Assembly (NCBI GenBank): GCA_963575745.1
Contig: CAUYUJ010015756.1
Span: 70,001-117,500, forward strand
Direction: 5' to 3'
Source of the DNA: Prorocentrum cordatum
Lineage: Eukaryota > Sar > Dinophyceae > Prorocentrales > Prorocentraceae
DNA: 47,500 nt
The position numbers were made by a program, and so were the translations under genes. This document shows positions 21,156 through 33,810 of the stretch, piece after piece (within the stretch, counting starts at the first letter, position 1; each line of letters begins with the position of its first letter). The notes beneath the pieces were generated by a model, which was not told the origin of the DNA, ran no database searches, and saw only the letters and a list, made by a program, of their open reading frames with translations.

Positions 21156-21920
21156 GTTAAATTTTCATTACTAAAGAATTCTTCTTGTTGATCCCCCCCT
21201 CGGGTGACCATTGTATTTTTCAATTGAAGTGCTTCCCCCGGGTTTTTTATCCTGGAAATGCACTCGTGTCAAACTGCGTTGTTGGCCGCCGAATGATAAC
21301 AACAACGGCTCCCGCCTGATACCTCCTCGCAATGTATTCCCAAGTCGCGCTTTCGGACGGGACTTCCTCACAAAGTATTCAGGCGCTTTCGCGCGGGACT
21401 TTCTCTCAATGTATTCAGGAATCGCGCTCTCGCGTGTGACGTCCTGGCAATTTATTCAGACGCCGCTCCCTCGACATTCATGAGTCACGCTCTCTGTGTG
21501 GATTTCCCGGCGATCTGTTTTAGGGAATCGCATGATCGTTTGAGACATCCTCGCGATTCATGCAGGACGCACGCTTCAGCAACCCGCCTACTGACTGGGC
21601 CAACTGGGCCCTCCTGTCCCGACCTGTCCGTAGGGTCTACCCGCCGATATGCCCGTCTGGTTGTTGCCACAGTGCTTTCTGCTCCAAGCCCCCCTGCTGC
21701 TCTCTCTTGTGCCCATCCTTCTGCCCTCCCTCCCCTTGTCACTTCCTTCATCCGTCCTCTCTTCCCGTGCCTCAGGGGCTGCACGAAGTACACGTTGCAG
21801 GTAAGGAACATATCCCGCCAAGGGGGTACGGTCGAATAATAAGATGGCGGGCATCGAGGGTTCGGGATATACGTGTTGTGTGGCACGTGAACAGATAAGA
21901 GCGAACATACTGAAAATCGG
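21156..21920 (+). repeat. Module type C/E, copy 4, noisy
   Basis: Homologue of 11441-12162, with an extra 45-bp unit near 21385 and dense single-base indels from about 21375 onward. Both flanks are near-identical to the other copies. Confidence 0.8.
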
Positions 21921-22039
21921 TGTTGTTGTGATGTTGTTGTTGTTGGTGTTGCATTGTTACGTTATGCTGTTATTGAGGTGCGTCGTCGTCGCGTCGTCGT
22001 CGTCGTCGTCGTCGTTGTTGTTGGTTGTTGTTGTTGTTC

Positions 22040-22077
<38 letters not shown>

Positions 22078-22078
22078 G

Positions 22079-23473
22079 AACTCTCACTCTTGAAGAATAA
22101 TTATTGTCAATCCCCCCTCACCGGTGCACATTTATTTTTTTCAATTGAAGTGCCCCCCCCGGGGCTCGCACCTTGTTTTTTGTCAAAGAAAGTCTTCCTG
22201 CTCAAAATGGCCCCCTGCCCCCCGGACTACAACAACAACTGAGACTTCCTCACAATTTAGCCAGGACCCCCGCTCCCGCCCGAGACGCCCTCGCATTTTA
22301 TTCAGGAATCGCGCTCTCGCTGGGGAATTCTTTGCAATGTATTCAGGAATCGCTCTCCCGGCGCTCTGGAGTCGCGCTTTCGCTGGAGACTTGCTTGCAA
22401 TTTACCATAGAATAGCGCCCTTGCGTTGGATTTTCTTGCAATTTACTCAAGCGCCGCGCTCCCGACACCCAGGCACCCAGGAGTCGCGCTCACGCTTAGG
22501 ATTCCCTCACAGATTACCTAGCATCTCGCTGCCCTTCGTGGCCCCGTTGCAGCCCTTCGTGGCCCCCTCGCTTTGTTTCGTGGCCCCGCTGCAGCCCTTC
22601 GTGGCCCCCTCGCTGCCCTTCGTGGCCCCGCTGCAGCCCCTCGCGGCCTCCTCGCTGCCCTTCGTGGCCCCGCTGCAGCCCTTCGTGGCCCCCTCGCTTT
22701 GTTTCGTGGCCCCGTTGCAACCCTTCGTGGCCCCCTCGCTAGCCCTTCGTGGCCCCGTCGCAGCCCTTCGTGGCCCCGTTGCAACCCTTCGTGGCCCCTC
22801 GTGCCCTTCGTGGCCCCATATTGTATGCCCTTCGTGGCCCCCGCTCGTTCGCGCCCGTGGCTGCCGCGGCATCGAAGAGGTTTATTGCCTTCTGGCCCCT
22901 CGTTCGCGTGTGTGGCCCCCATCACTGTCCTACGTGGCACCAATTGCTACCTTCAGTGGCCCATCGTTGCCTGCTGTGCCCCGAAGTAATCTGCCTTTCG
23001 TGGCACCCCGCTCGTTTCGCGCTCTTCGTGGCCCCATACGCATCACCCGCGTGTTCCCCGCTGTCCGCCCCCTCCTAGTCCGCCTCGTGGCCTACTCGTG
23101 GCCTACTCGTTGTCCTTCGTGGCCCTGCTGTCGTTCTCTCTCGCTCTCGCTTTCGCCTCGTCGTCGCCGTCGTCGTCGTCGCCGTCGTCGTCGACGTCGT
23201 CGTTCCCGTCCTCGTCGTGGTCGGTCCCCTGTTCGTCCTTCCTGGGGTCGGGTCGACGGTCCGCGGCCGCCCCGCCGATCAGCGCTGCCGCTGGCCATGC
23301 CGACGGTCCGCGGCCGCCCCGCCGCTTGCATGGGCCCGGCCTGCAGGGAAGAAAGTTATACCCCTCAAAAAGGGTTCGATCGAAGACGGAGAGGGCGGGT
23401 ATCGAGGGTTTGGGAAATACGCATTATTATTGGAAACTCGAACAGAGAAGGGCGAACAGTCTTAAACTGATTG
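22079..23473 (+). repeat. Module type A/G, copy 4
   Basis: Homologue of 12299-13708. It is clean to about 22795, noisy with an insertion (GCGGCATCGAAGAGG) to about 23165, then clean again through the 3' core. Confidence 0.8.
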
Positions 23474-23503
23474 TTGTTGTTGTTGTCGTCGTCGTCGTCG
23501 TCG

Positions 23504-23544
<41 letters not shown>

Positions 23545-24549
23545 GAACATTACTTATTCTAAAGAATAATTATTGTTGGGCCCCCTGGTGCGCGCCCCCC
23601 CTGCGCCGCCTAGGCCGCAGCTACATTTTCATAATTTTCGTGAGGAAGCCTCAGAAAAGAGGGTGTGTACAGGATCCGGTTGTTTTGTTGTAATCCGCTT
23701 TCCCTTGCAAAAAACAATAGAAAATGGCATTTCTTGTTCTAATATAATCAAATTTCAAGAATCCCTTGCAAACAATAAGGTAAAGTGGACATTCGCGCGC
23801 GCAAGACGAAATCCTTCCAAAACCTTAGTGTTCGCAGCGATTTTAACATAAAAACATCAAAAAACAATGGTTTTTCAACAAAAAATTGTCAAAATCTCAT
23901 CCCGCGCGCTCTTGCGGATTCGTAGGAAACCCAACACTTTTTAAACATTTCTGTCAAACGGGCTTTGGCGAGCAACTTTTTCGAACTTCTGCGACAACGG
24001 TTGCGCACCTGCCAGGGCCATCATCCCTGTCAAATAATACCATGCGGGACACATTCGTTTTTTCGTCGCGCGCGCACGCCGTCGTCGTCGGCCGCGGGGC
24101 CCTGAATAGTAGCCACGGTCGTCCGCATGCCACGAAGTGAAGTGTCCGAACGTCATAGGGGCGGGAAGCTGGGTGTGGGTGGTGGCGAAGAGTCGTTTGG
24201 AAATTTGGTAGAGCTTGAACCGGCCTCCCCACAAAGTGGGGGTATTGCCCGCCTCCTATGAAAACCCTGGCACTGGTGAGAACAACTGAGCGTTTGGGTT
24301 AAAGTGATTGTTGTTGTTGTGTTGCTGTGTTGGTGTTGTTGAGTTTCTGAATGGCCACTTCCAAGAAATCAGTATTGTTGATCCCCCACGCGGTGCATGC
24401 GTTTTTTCCCAAATCCGAAGAGGGGTTATGGTATTACTTTATTTTATTCTTTTTTTTCTTTATCTTGTTTTATTTTTTTTTTTATTATTACTTGGACGCC
24501 TCCTACTCCTCCTCCTTCCTCCTCCTCTTTTCTCCTCCCCTCCTGTCGG
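23474..24549 (+). repeat. TTG array and unit-specific block, unit 2
   Basis: A TTG/GTC array (23474-23546), then the copy of 13789-14745. It diverges after about 24160 and has a T-rich stretch (24440-24490) lacking in unit 1. Confidence 0.75.
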
Positions 24550-24805
24550 ACATAATTACTCAGACTTGCTCATACACAGACTTACTCATACTCAGACTTA
24601 ACTCATACTCAGACCTACTCATACTCAGACTTACTCACACTCACACATACTCATATACAGACTTACTCATACACAGACTTACTCACACCCAGACGTACTC
24701 ATACACAGACTCTCTCATACCCAGACTTACTCATACACAGTATTAGTCATACCCAGACGTACACATACACAGACTTACTCATACACAGACTTACTCATAC
24801 TCAGC
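24550..24805 (+). repeat. 16-bp minisatellite, unit 2
   Basis: About 15 units of CTTACTCATACACAGA-type sequence with one odd spacing near 24600. It joins the 152-bp array in the middle of a unit (AGCACCCCTAAGGGG), unlike unit 1. Confidence 0.88.
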
Positions 24806-25275
24806 ACCCCTAAGGGGAGCCGCCAGGGGTGGTCGCACGGGCTCGTTCGCGGCCATTTTGTGGGGATGTCTCAGGCGGTTTGCCTGTTTCTGGGCCCAAC
24901 ATCCTTCGCTTTCGGAGCAGATTTGGAGGATGTCTCGAGCGAGGCGCTCATTTCAGCACCCCTAAGGGGAGCCGCCTGGGGTGGTTGCACGGCTCGTTCG
25001 CGGCCATTTTGTGGGGATGTCTCAGGCGGTTTGCCTGTTTCTGTGCCCAACATCCTTCGCTTTCGGAGCAGATTTGGAGGATGTCTCGAGCGAGGCGCTC
25101 ATTTCAGCACCCCTAAGGGGAGCCGCCAGGGGTGGTTGCACGGGCTCGTCCGCGGCCATTTTGTGGGGATGTCTCAGGCGGTTTGCTTGTTTCTGGGCCC
25201 AACATCCTTGGTTTTCGGAGCAGATTTGGAGGATTTCTCGAGCGAGGCGCTCATTTTCACCCCCCAGGTGGGCCA
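24805..25275 (+). repeat. 152-bp tandem repeat, unit 2, about 3 copies
   Basis: GGAGGATGTCTCG at 24925 and 25076, and GGAGGATTTCTCG at 25228. One unit is 151 bp through loss of a G. Confidence 0.9.
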
Positions 25276-25344
25276 GATTTTGAGGATGTCTCGATCGGTT
25301 TGCTTGTTTTGGTGGCCAGGCTCGTGGGCGCAGATTCTTCTCAG

Positions 25345-25980
25345 GATGCCACAGGAGGCTCCAACAGGCTCCAGGAGGCCCCAGGAGACCACATGAGGTC
25401 TCAGGAGGCATCAGGAGGCCACAGAAAGACTCAAGATGCCACAGGATGTCCCAAGAGGCTCCAGGAGGCCCCAGGAAGCTCCAGAAGGCCTCAGGAAACC
25501 ACAGGAGACCCCAGGAGACAACAGGAAGCGCCAGGAGGCCTCGGAAGGAAACAGGAGGCCCCGAGAGGCCCCAGGAGCAGGAGGCCTCAGAAGGCAACAG
25601 GAGTGGCTCCAATCCCATGTGTTTTACGTATGCTCCTATCGATTGGGCCTCACCTGGAGCACGATTCTTTGATGTTCTACGTATGTTTCTATAGATGGTC
25701 TTTCTCCTGTGTACACAATCCTAAATGTTTTACTCATGTTCCTATGTATTGGGCCTCTCCTGGGGCACGAGTCCTTGGTGTTTTACGCGTGTTCCTATAG
25801 ATTGCCCTTCCTTTGGCTCTAATCCGCAATGTTTTATGTACGTCTGTTGCTATAGATTGCGCCTCTCCTGGGGCACGAAACCTTCCTAGGAGGTCCCAGG
25901 AGGTCCCAAGAGGCTCCTGGAGACCCCAGGAAGCCCCAGTAGGTTTCAGGAGGCCCCAGGAGGCCCCAGGCTCATGCACA
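25345..25980 (+). repeat. CCAGGAGGC and 60-63 bp repeats, unit 2
   Basis: CCAGGAGG units to about 25612, then about four clean units containing CCTATAGATTG and CTCCTGGGGCACGA at 25615-25888, then CCAGGAGG units again. This is the clean counterpart of 15615-16300. Confidence 0.85.
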
Positions 25981-26167
25981 GAGACGCGCTCGTACTACTG
26001 AGGCTCATTCACACTCCAATTCATTCGCAGTTAGATTGATGTCCAGACCGTCACAACTGAAGCCCGTTACTATTCGAAAGCTCTTGCGCCTAGACATTCA
26101 TGGCGGACAGGTCCATGCGAGTAGATGCACATATGGGGAGCTCCACGCAGTGAATAATTATGAATCA

Positions 26168-27374
26168 AATTGTGCCCCTCGACGCTCGCACCTGGTTTTT
26201 TGGGCAGGGAAAGTCTTGATGCTCAAATTGTGCTCCTGGCCCCCGGGTTCAACAGCAACGGCTCCCGCGTGAGACCTCGTCACAATTTAGCCAGGACCCC
26301 CGCTCCCGCCCGAGACGTCCTCGCATTTTATTCAGGAATCGCGCTCTCGCTAGGGAATTCCTTACAATGTATTCAGGAATCGCTCTCCCGGCGCTCTGGA
26401 GTCGCGCTTTCGCTGGAGGCTCGCTTGCAATTTACTGGCGAATATCGCCCTTGCGTTGGAATTTCTGAGAATTTACTCAAGCGCCGCGCTCACGACACCC
26501 AGGCCCCAGGCACCCAGGATTCGCACTCACGCTTATGATTCCCTCGCTGATTACCTAGGAATCGGGATCTCGCTGCCCTTCGTGGCCCCGTTGCAGCCCT
26601 TCGTTGCCCCCTCGCTTTGTTTCGTGGCCGCGTTGCAGCCCTTGGTGGTCCTTTCGCTGCCCTTCGTGGCCCCGTCGCAGCCCCTCGTAGCATCCTCGCT
26701 GCCCTTCGTGGCCCCGTTGCAGCCCTTCGCTGCCCCCTCGCTTTGTTTTGTGGCCCCGTTGCAGCCCTTCTCTGCCCCGTTGCAGCCCTTCGTGGCCCCT
26801 TATATGTATGCCCGTCGTGGCCCCCGCTCGTTCGCGCCTGTTGTGGCCCCATGTGCATGCCCTTCATGGCCCCGCTGTCGCCGGTTGTGGCCCCCTCATT
26901 GTCCTACGTGGCCCAGTTGCTACCCTCAGTGGCCCCATGTTTGCCTTCTGTGGCCCCGCATTATCTGCCCTTCGTGGCCCCCGCTCGTTCGCGCCCTTCG
27001 TGGCCCTATACGCATTCCCTTCGTGTCCCCGCTGTCGCCCTTCGTGGCATACTTCGTGTCCTTCGTGCTTATGCTGTCGTTCTCTCTCGCTTTCGCTCGT
27101 CGTCGTCGACGTCGTCGTCGTCGTGGTCGGTCCCCTGTCCGTCCCTTTTGGGGTCGGGTCGACGGTCCGCGGCCGCCCCGCCGATCAGCGCTGCCGCTGG
27201 CCAGGCCGACGGTCCGCGGCCGCCCCGCCGCTTGCCGGGGCCCGGCCTGCAGGGAAGAAAGGTGTACCGCCCAAAAGGGGTTCGATCGAAGAAAACAAGG
27301 CGAGTATCGAGGGTATGGGAAATGCGCGATATTGGACACTCGAGCAGATAAGGACGAACAGTCTTAACATGATT
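26168..27374 (+). repeat. Module type A/G, copy 5
   Basis: Clean version of copy 3, preceded by the same junction block. The array reads FVAPLQPFVAPSL in one frame. Confidence 0.85.
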
Positions 27375-27579
27375 GCTGTTGTTGTTGTTGTTGGGTTTTT
27401 TGCTGTTGTTGTTGTGTGGTTGTGTTGTTGTGCTTGCCGTCGTCGTCGTCGTGGTTGCTGTTGTTGCTGTTGCTGTTGTTCTTGTTGGTGTGGTTTTTGT
27501 TGGTGTTGTTGTTGTTGCTGCTGCTGCTCTTGTTGTTGGTGTTGTCGTTGCTGTTGTCGTGGTTGTTGTTGTCGTTGTT

Positions 27580-28325
27580 GAATTCTCACTGCTTGAGGAT
27601 AATTGCTGTTGATCCTCCCCTCGGGTAACCATTGCATTTTTTACGAAAGTTCACCTTCCACGGCTTTTTTTTGTACAAGGGACAATGTGGTGTCACCAAG
27701 CTAGGTTGTCGACCCCTGGTTTGCGACAACAGTGGCTCCCGCCTGATACGTCCTCACAATGTATTCCCAATCGCGCTCTCGCGCAGGACTTCCTCACAAT
27801 GTATACAGAGCTCGCGCTCTTGCGCGGCACTTCCTCACAATTTATTCAGACGCCGCGCCCTCGACACCGAGCAATCACGCTTTCGCTGTGGATGTCCGCA
27901 CGATTTATTTGGGAATCGCGCTATCGCTCGCGACTTCCTCGCGATTCATGCAGGACGCACGCTTCAGCAACCCGCCTGCTCGACCTGGCCGCCTGGGCCC
28001 TCCTTCCCGACTCGCCCTGTAGGGTCTACCCGTCCGATCTGCACGTCTGGTTCTGCCACGTGTTTTTTTTTCCCCCTGGCCCCCCTCCTGTGCTTCTCTC
28101 TCTCTCTCTCTCTCGTGCTCCATCCTCCTCCCTCCCCTTTTGTCCCTTCCTTCCATCCGTCCTCTCTTCCCCTGCCTCAGGGGCTGCACGAAATACACGT
28201 TGCGGGTAAGGAAGGTATACACATAAGGGAGGTACGGCCGCAGACGAAGAGAGCGGACATCAAGGGTTCGGGATACACGTGCTGAGTGGCACGCGAGCAG
28301 ATAAGAGCGTGGAGTATTAACATTG
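27580..28325 (+). repeat. Module type C/E, copy 5
   Basis: Homologue of copies 1 and 3, with a few substitutions. Confidence 0.87.
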
Positions 28326-28372
28326 TTGTAGTTGCTGCTGCTGTTGCTGTTGTTGCTGTTATTGGTGTTGTA

Positions 28373-30818
28373 TAGGAGGCTCATGGTGCGTATAAGGGTC
28401 CTGGGGCTCCTTGGAGTCATCAGCTCTTGGGGGGCACTGGGCGCATAGAGCTCGCAATGCTCCTGGGGGCCATAGGGCCCATAGCGCTAACAGAGCGCGT
28501 AGGCCTCGTAAGGCTTATGGGGCCGATTGGGGTGAAGGGGCAAGTCGGGTCCACAGGGTTCATAGGGCCAATAGGCCGTATACGGCTCACTGGGCTCGTA
28601 GGGCTCAGCGGGGGGTCTCATGGGTCTCGCAAGGCTTCACGGCTCCTAGTGCTGAGGGGGTTCTGAGTCTCATAGGGCGCGTAGGCCTCATGTGGTGCCG
28701 TGGGGGGATCGGGGGGTATGGGGCTCGGCTCATTGAGTTCATGCGGCTCCTGGGGCTCGTGAGCTCATAAAGCTCATTGGGCTTCTAGTGCTTATAGGCC
28801 TCAAAGGGCTTATCAGGCTCATGGGGCTCATGGAGCTCGGAGAGCTCATGGGCTCGTATGGCTCTTGAGGCTCATTGGGCTCCTAGGGATCATTGGAGTA
28901 ATAGGTTTCGTGGGGGTCATAGGGCTCATGGGGCCCATAGGGCTCACAGGGCTCACAGGGCTCATAGGGCTCAGGGCTCATAGGGGTCTTAGGGCCCATA
29001 GGGCTCATAGGGCTCATAGGGCTCATAAATCCCATAGAGCCAATAGGGCTCATGAAGCTCATAGGGCTCATAGGGCTCATGGGGCCCATGGGGCCCATCG
29101 GGCTCATAGGGCTCATAGGGCTCATAGGGCTTAACGGCTCACAGGGCTCACGGTGTTCATAGGGCTCGTAGGGCTCATAGGGCTCATAGGGCTCATAGGG
29201 CTCATGGGGCCCATGGGGCTCATAGGGCTCATAGAGCTCATAGGGCTCATAAGGCTCATAAGGCTCATAGGGCTCATAGGGCTCATAAGGCTCATAGGGG
29301 TCATGGGACTCATAAGGCTCATAAGGCTCATAGGGCTCATAGGGCTCATAAGGCTCATAGGGGTCATAAAGATCATAGGGCTCATAGGGCTCACAGGGCT
29401 CATAGGGCCCATAGGGCTCATAGGGCTCATAGGGGTCATAGGGGTCATAGGGCTCATAGGGCTCATAAGGCTCATAGGGCTCATAGGGCTCACATGGCTT
29501 ATATGGGCTCATACGGCTCATAGGGCTCATATGGCTCATAGGGCTCATGCGGCTTCGGCCTCCTCGGCTCGCGCGACTGATTGGACGAAGTCGCCGGAGC
29601 AAAAAGGCGCGATTGATGTTTTTTGGGGCACCCGTGTTCTGCATGCAGCGGTGGACCAGTCGGATGCGACCACCTGCTGCTCTGAGTGGAGGATTCGCAG
29701 TGGGGCACCTTCGGCCGTCTCGTGGCCCTCATGGGGCCCTTGTGATCCGTCTTCGTAGGAGGATCCGGAGAACGCTACGTCACCACATGTGCCGAATGTG
29801 CCCTCACATGGACCGCACCCCACAGGGAGCTCCACCGACGTTGAAGAGCCAACGCGTGCATGCCGCCTCACCGTCCATGGTGGCATACCTGTGATCTGGA
29901 TCATGAGTTGGGGGGACTCTTCGGGGTATCGCGGCGCGTGGGGGAGAGAGCTCTGGAGGCGTTGGGGTTCCCAGGCCTCACAGGGCTCATGGGGCTCCAT
30001 GAGACACCACAGTGGTCGTAGGGCTTGTGGGGCCGACAGGCCTCATATGGCGGATAGGGGTCTGACCTCTCAGGGCTCTCGTGGGGCTCCTTTTGAGGCT
30101 CTCTTGGGCTGTCGGGCGGCCCTCCTCGGCCATCCTGGGGCCCTCTCGGGCCGTCCTGGGGGGTTTGGGCCGTCTTTGGGCCCTCTTGGTTCTTCTTGGG
30201 GGTCTCCTGCGGCCTTCTTGGGGTTCTCTGGGAAGCCTTTGGGTGCTCTTTGTGGCCGTCTTGGGGCTCTCTTGGGTCGTTTTGGGGCCCTTTTGGGCTG
30301 TCTTGGAGCTCCCTTGGGGACTCTTTGGGCCGACCTGGGGCGATCTTGGGGGCCTCTTGGGCCGTCTTGGACTCGGTGGAGGCCAAAGAGGCGGATATGC
30401 TAAACATATACGTTTCCCGAAGGGAATGGGACGATTTTGACCTCTTGGGGGTCTTCTTGGGGGGCTCTTGGGGCGTCTTGAGAGCATCTTGGGCCGTCTT
30501 GAAGCCACCTTGAGGCCTCTTTGAGCGCTCATGAGCCGTTCTGGAGCGGTCTTGGGCCGCCTTGGGGCTTTGCGGGACCGTCCGGGGATGGCCGGGAGAG
30601 GCTCCCGAAACCGAAATTTGAAGTTGACGTCGGTGGGAGCGCCCAGGGCCGAATTTATGTACGGGGGGGGGGTCAGGGAGGTTTTCCGTTATAAGAGAAT
30701 TCGAAGAGGAATATTCCGAGAGATCCTGGCCAGAAAAGGACGGGTATCGAGGGTTTGGGATATGCGTGTTGGATCGCGCTCGGGCAGACAGGAGCGAACA
30801 CTGTTTAAATGATGACTG
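28373..30818 (+). repeat. Module type D, copy 3
   Basis: Homologue of 9007-11440. It has one extra pair of 9-bp units near 29205 and scattered substitutions and small indels in the CTTGGGGCC part (30090-30340). Confidence 0.88.
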
Positions 30819-31541
30819 TTAAATTTTCATTACTAAAGAATTCTTCTTGTTGATCCCCCCTCGGGTGACCATTGTATTTTTCAATTGAAGTGCTTCCCCC
30901 GGTTTTTTTATCCTGGAAATGCACTCGTGTCAAACTGCGTTGTTGGCCGCCGAATGATAACAACAACGGCTCCCGCCTGATACCTCCTCACAATGTATTC
31001 CCAAGTCGCGCTTTCGGACGGGACTTCCTCACAAAGTATTCAGGAATCGCGCTTTCGCGTGAGACTTCCTCACAATTTATTCAGACGCCGCGCTCCCGAC
31101 ATTCAGGAGTCACGCTCTCGCTGCGGATTTCCCCACGATTGCTTTGGGAATCGAGCTGTCGCTCGAGACCTCCTCGCGATTCATGCAGCACGCACGCTTC
31201 AGCAACCCGCCTACTTGACCTGGCCAACTGGGCCCTCCTTCCCGACCTGTCCGGTAGGGTCTACCCGCCCGATCTGCCCGTCTGGTTTTGCCACGTGCTT
31301 TCTGCTCCTAGCCCCCCTCCTAGTCTCTCTTGTGCTCCATCCTTCTCCCTCCCCTTGTCACTTCCTTCCATCCGTCCTCTCTTCCCGTGCCTCAGGGGCT
31401 GCACGAAGTACACGTTGCAGGTAAGGAGCATATCCCGCCAAGGGGGTACGGTCGAATAATAAGATGGCGGGCATCGAGGGTTCGGGATATACGTGTTGTG
31501 TGGCACGTGAACAGATAAGAGCGAACATACTGAAAATCGGT
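30819..31541 (+). repeat. Module type C/E, copy 6
   Basis: Close to copy 2 (11441-12162), which shows that the indels in copy 4 are private to unit 2. Confidence 0.86.
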
Positions 31542-31646
31542 GTTGATGTTGTTGTTGTTGGTGTTGCCATTGTTATCGTTATTGCTGTTATTGATGTCGT
31601 CGTCGTCGTCGTCGTCGTCGTCGTTGTTGTTGTTGTTGTTGTTGTT

Positions 31647-31698
<52 letters not shown>

Positions 31699-31728
31699 GC
31701 GGCGTCGGCGTCGTCGTCGTCGTCGTCG

Positions 31729-31763
<35 letters not shown>

Positions 31764-31803
31764 GCTGTTGCTGTTGTTGTTGTTGTTGTTATTGTTGTTG
31801 TTG
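31542..31803 (+). repeat. Long TTG/GTC array, unit 3
   Basis: About 260 bases with two GTC blocks, the second containing GGC interruptions. It is the longest of the three homologous arrays. Confidence 0.93.
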
Positions 31804-32890
31804 AACTCTCACTCTTGAAGAATAATTATTGTTAATCCCCCCTCACCGGTGCACATTTATTTTTTTCAATTGAAGTGCCCCCCCCGGGGCTCGCACTTTG
31901 TTTTTTGTCAAAGAAAGTCTTCCTGCTCAAACTGGCCCCCTGCCCCCAGGACTACAACAACAACGGAGACTTCCTCACAATTTAGCCAGGACCCCCGCTC
32001 CCGCCCGAGACGTCCTCGCATTTTATTCAGGAATCGCGCTCTCGCTGGGGAATTCTTTACAATGTATTCAGGAATCGCTCTCCCGGCGCTCTGGAGTCGC
32101 GCTCTCGCTGGAGACTTGCTTGCAATTTACCATAGAATAGCGCCCTTGCGTTGGATTTTCTTGCAATTTACTCAAGCGCCGCGCTCCCGACACCCAGGCA
32201 CCCAGGAGTCGCGCTCACGCTTAGGATTCCCTCGCAGATTACCTAGCATCTCACTGCCCTTCGTGGCCCCGTTGCAGCTCTTCGTGGCCCCCTCGCTTTG
32301 TTTCGTGGCCCCGCTGCAGCCCTTCGTGGCCCCCTCGCTGCCCTTCGTGGCCCCGCTGCAGCCCCTCGCGGCCTCCTCGCTGCCCTTCGTGGCCCCGCTG
32401 CAGCCCTTCGTGGCCCCCTCGCTTTGTTTCGTGGCCCCGTTGCAACCCTTCGTGGCCCCCTCGCTAGCCCTTCGTGGCCCCGTCGCAGCCCTTCGTGGCC
32501 CCGTTGCAACCCTTCGTGGCCCCCTCGCTGCCCTTCGTGGCCCCGTTGCGGCCCTTCGTGGCCCCCTCGCTGCCCTTCGTGGCTCCATATATGTATGCCC
32601 TTCGTGGCCCCCGCTCGTTCGCGCCCGTGGTTGCCCCGTGTGCATGCCCTTCGTGGCCCCGCTGTCGCCGTGTGTGGCCCCCATCACTGTCCTACGTGGC
32701 CCAATTGCTACCTTCAGTGGCCCCATCGTTGCCTTCTGTGGCCCCGCATTATCTGCCTTTCGTGGCCCCCGCTCGTTCGCGCTCTTCGTGGCCCCATACG
32801 CATTCCCTTCGTGTCCCCGCTGTCGCCCTTCGTGGCCTACTTCGTGTCCTTCGTGGCCCTGCTGTCGTTCTCTCTCGCTCTCGCTTTCGC

Positions 32891-32922
<32 letters not shown>

Positions 32923-33212
32923 GCCGTCGTCGTCGACGTCGTCGTCGTCGTCCTCGTCGTGGTCGGTCCCCTGTCCGTCCCTCTGGGGGTCGGGTCGACG
33001 GTCCGCGGCCGCCCCGCCGATCAGCGCTGCCGCTGGCCAGGCCGACGGTCCGCGGCCGCCCCGCCGCTTGCCGGGGCCCGGCCTGCAGGGAAGAAAGGTA
33101 TACCCCTCAAAAGGGGTTCGATCGAAGACGGAGAGGGCGGGTATCGAGGGTTTGGGAAATACGCGTTATTGGACACTCGAGCAGATAAGGGCGAACAGTC
33201 TTAACATGATTG
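31804..33212 (+). repeat. Module type A/G, copy 6 (end of the triplication)
   Basis: Clean copy of the second A/G module. The 3' core ends at CTTAACATGATTGTTG. After a short TTG array (33213-33262) the sequence no longer follows units 1 and 2. Confidence 0.85.
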
Positions 33213-33382
33213 TTGTTGTTGTTGTGATTGTTGTTGTTATTGTTGTTGTGGTTGTTGTTGTTGAGTTGATTGCGGATTTCTGGAAACGGTTCCGCGCGCT
33301 CTCGCCTCGACGCCGGCTACACGTCCTCTGAAAACGAGACTCCAGCTCGAGCGCGGGCTTGATTGTAAACGTGTGCCCTTGG

Positions 33383-33810
33383 AGGCCCGGCTACAACGAC
33401 ATCGGCTCCCGCTCGATGCTTCCTCACAACGTACCCAGAGACACCCTGGCCAGAGAAGGCCCCTGAACTCAGCTCTCGCTGGAGAGTCTCTCGTGATTCA
33501 GTCAGGTTGGTCGCGGCCGTCCAACTACGATAACAAGAGCTTTCGTTCGATACTTCCTCAAGATGCACTCCCAGAGGGCCTGGCCAGAGAGTCCCCCGAA
33601 CTGCAGAGCGGCGCTCTCGCTCGATAATTTTTCGTAATTCAGGCAAGTAGGTGGAGGCCCAGACACGGTGACATGAGCTCCCATTCGACATTTTTCAATA
33701 TGTATTCCGAGAGCCCCTGGCCAGTAAAGGGCGGGTACCGAGGGTTTGGGATATACATGTTGGATCGCGCTCGGGCAGATAAGAGCGAGCACTCTGAACA
33801 TGATGATTGT
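33383..33810 (+). repeat. 133-140 bp tandem repeat ending in the shared 3' core
   Basis: GGCCCGGCTACAACGAC (33383), GGCCGTCCAACTACGATAAC (33515) and GGCCCAGACACGGTGAC (33655) start successive units, each containing a CTGGCCAGAGAAGG-type phrase. The last unit runs into GCGGGTACCGAGGGTTTGGG and GGGCAGATAAGAGCGAGCAC, the core that ends all other modules. Confidence 0.75.

Larger units (their letters stand above)
16497..26183 (+). repeat. Tandem segmental duplication, unit 2 (about 9.7 kb)
   Basis: Same module order as unit 1. It differs mainly in array copy number (three 152-bp units against five) and in clustered small indels at 17035-17450, 21375-22070 and 22795-23165. The region 16300-16494 just before it is repeated at 25985-26181. 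Confidence 0.95.
26184..33215 (+). repeat. Tandem segmental duplication, unit 3, truncated (about 7.0 kb)
   Basis: Carries the modules from the CCTTCGTGGCC type through the second CCTTCGTGGCC type, then departs from units 1 and 2 after the 3' core at about 33212. The unique block, the 16-bp array and the 152-bp array are missing. Divergence from unit 2 is low but visible, higher than between units 1 and 2 in their shared 3.9 kb. Confidence 0.93.
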
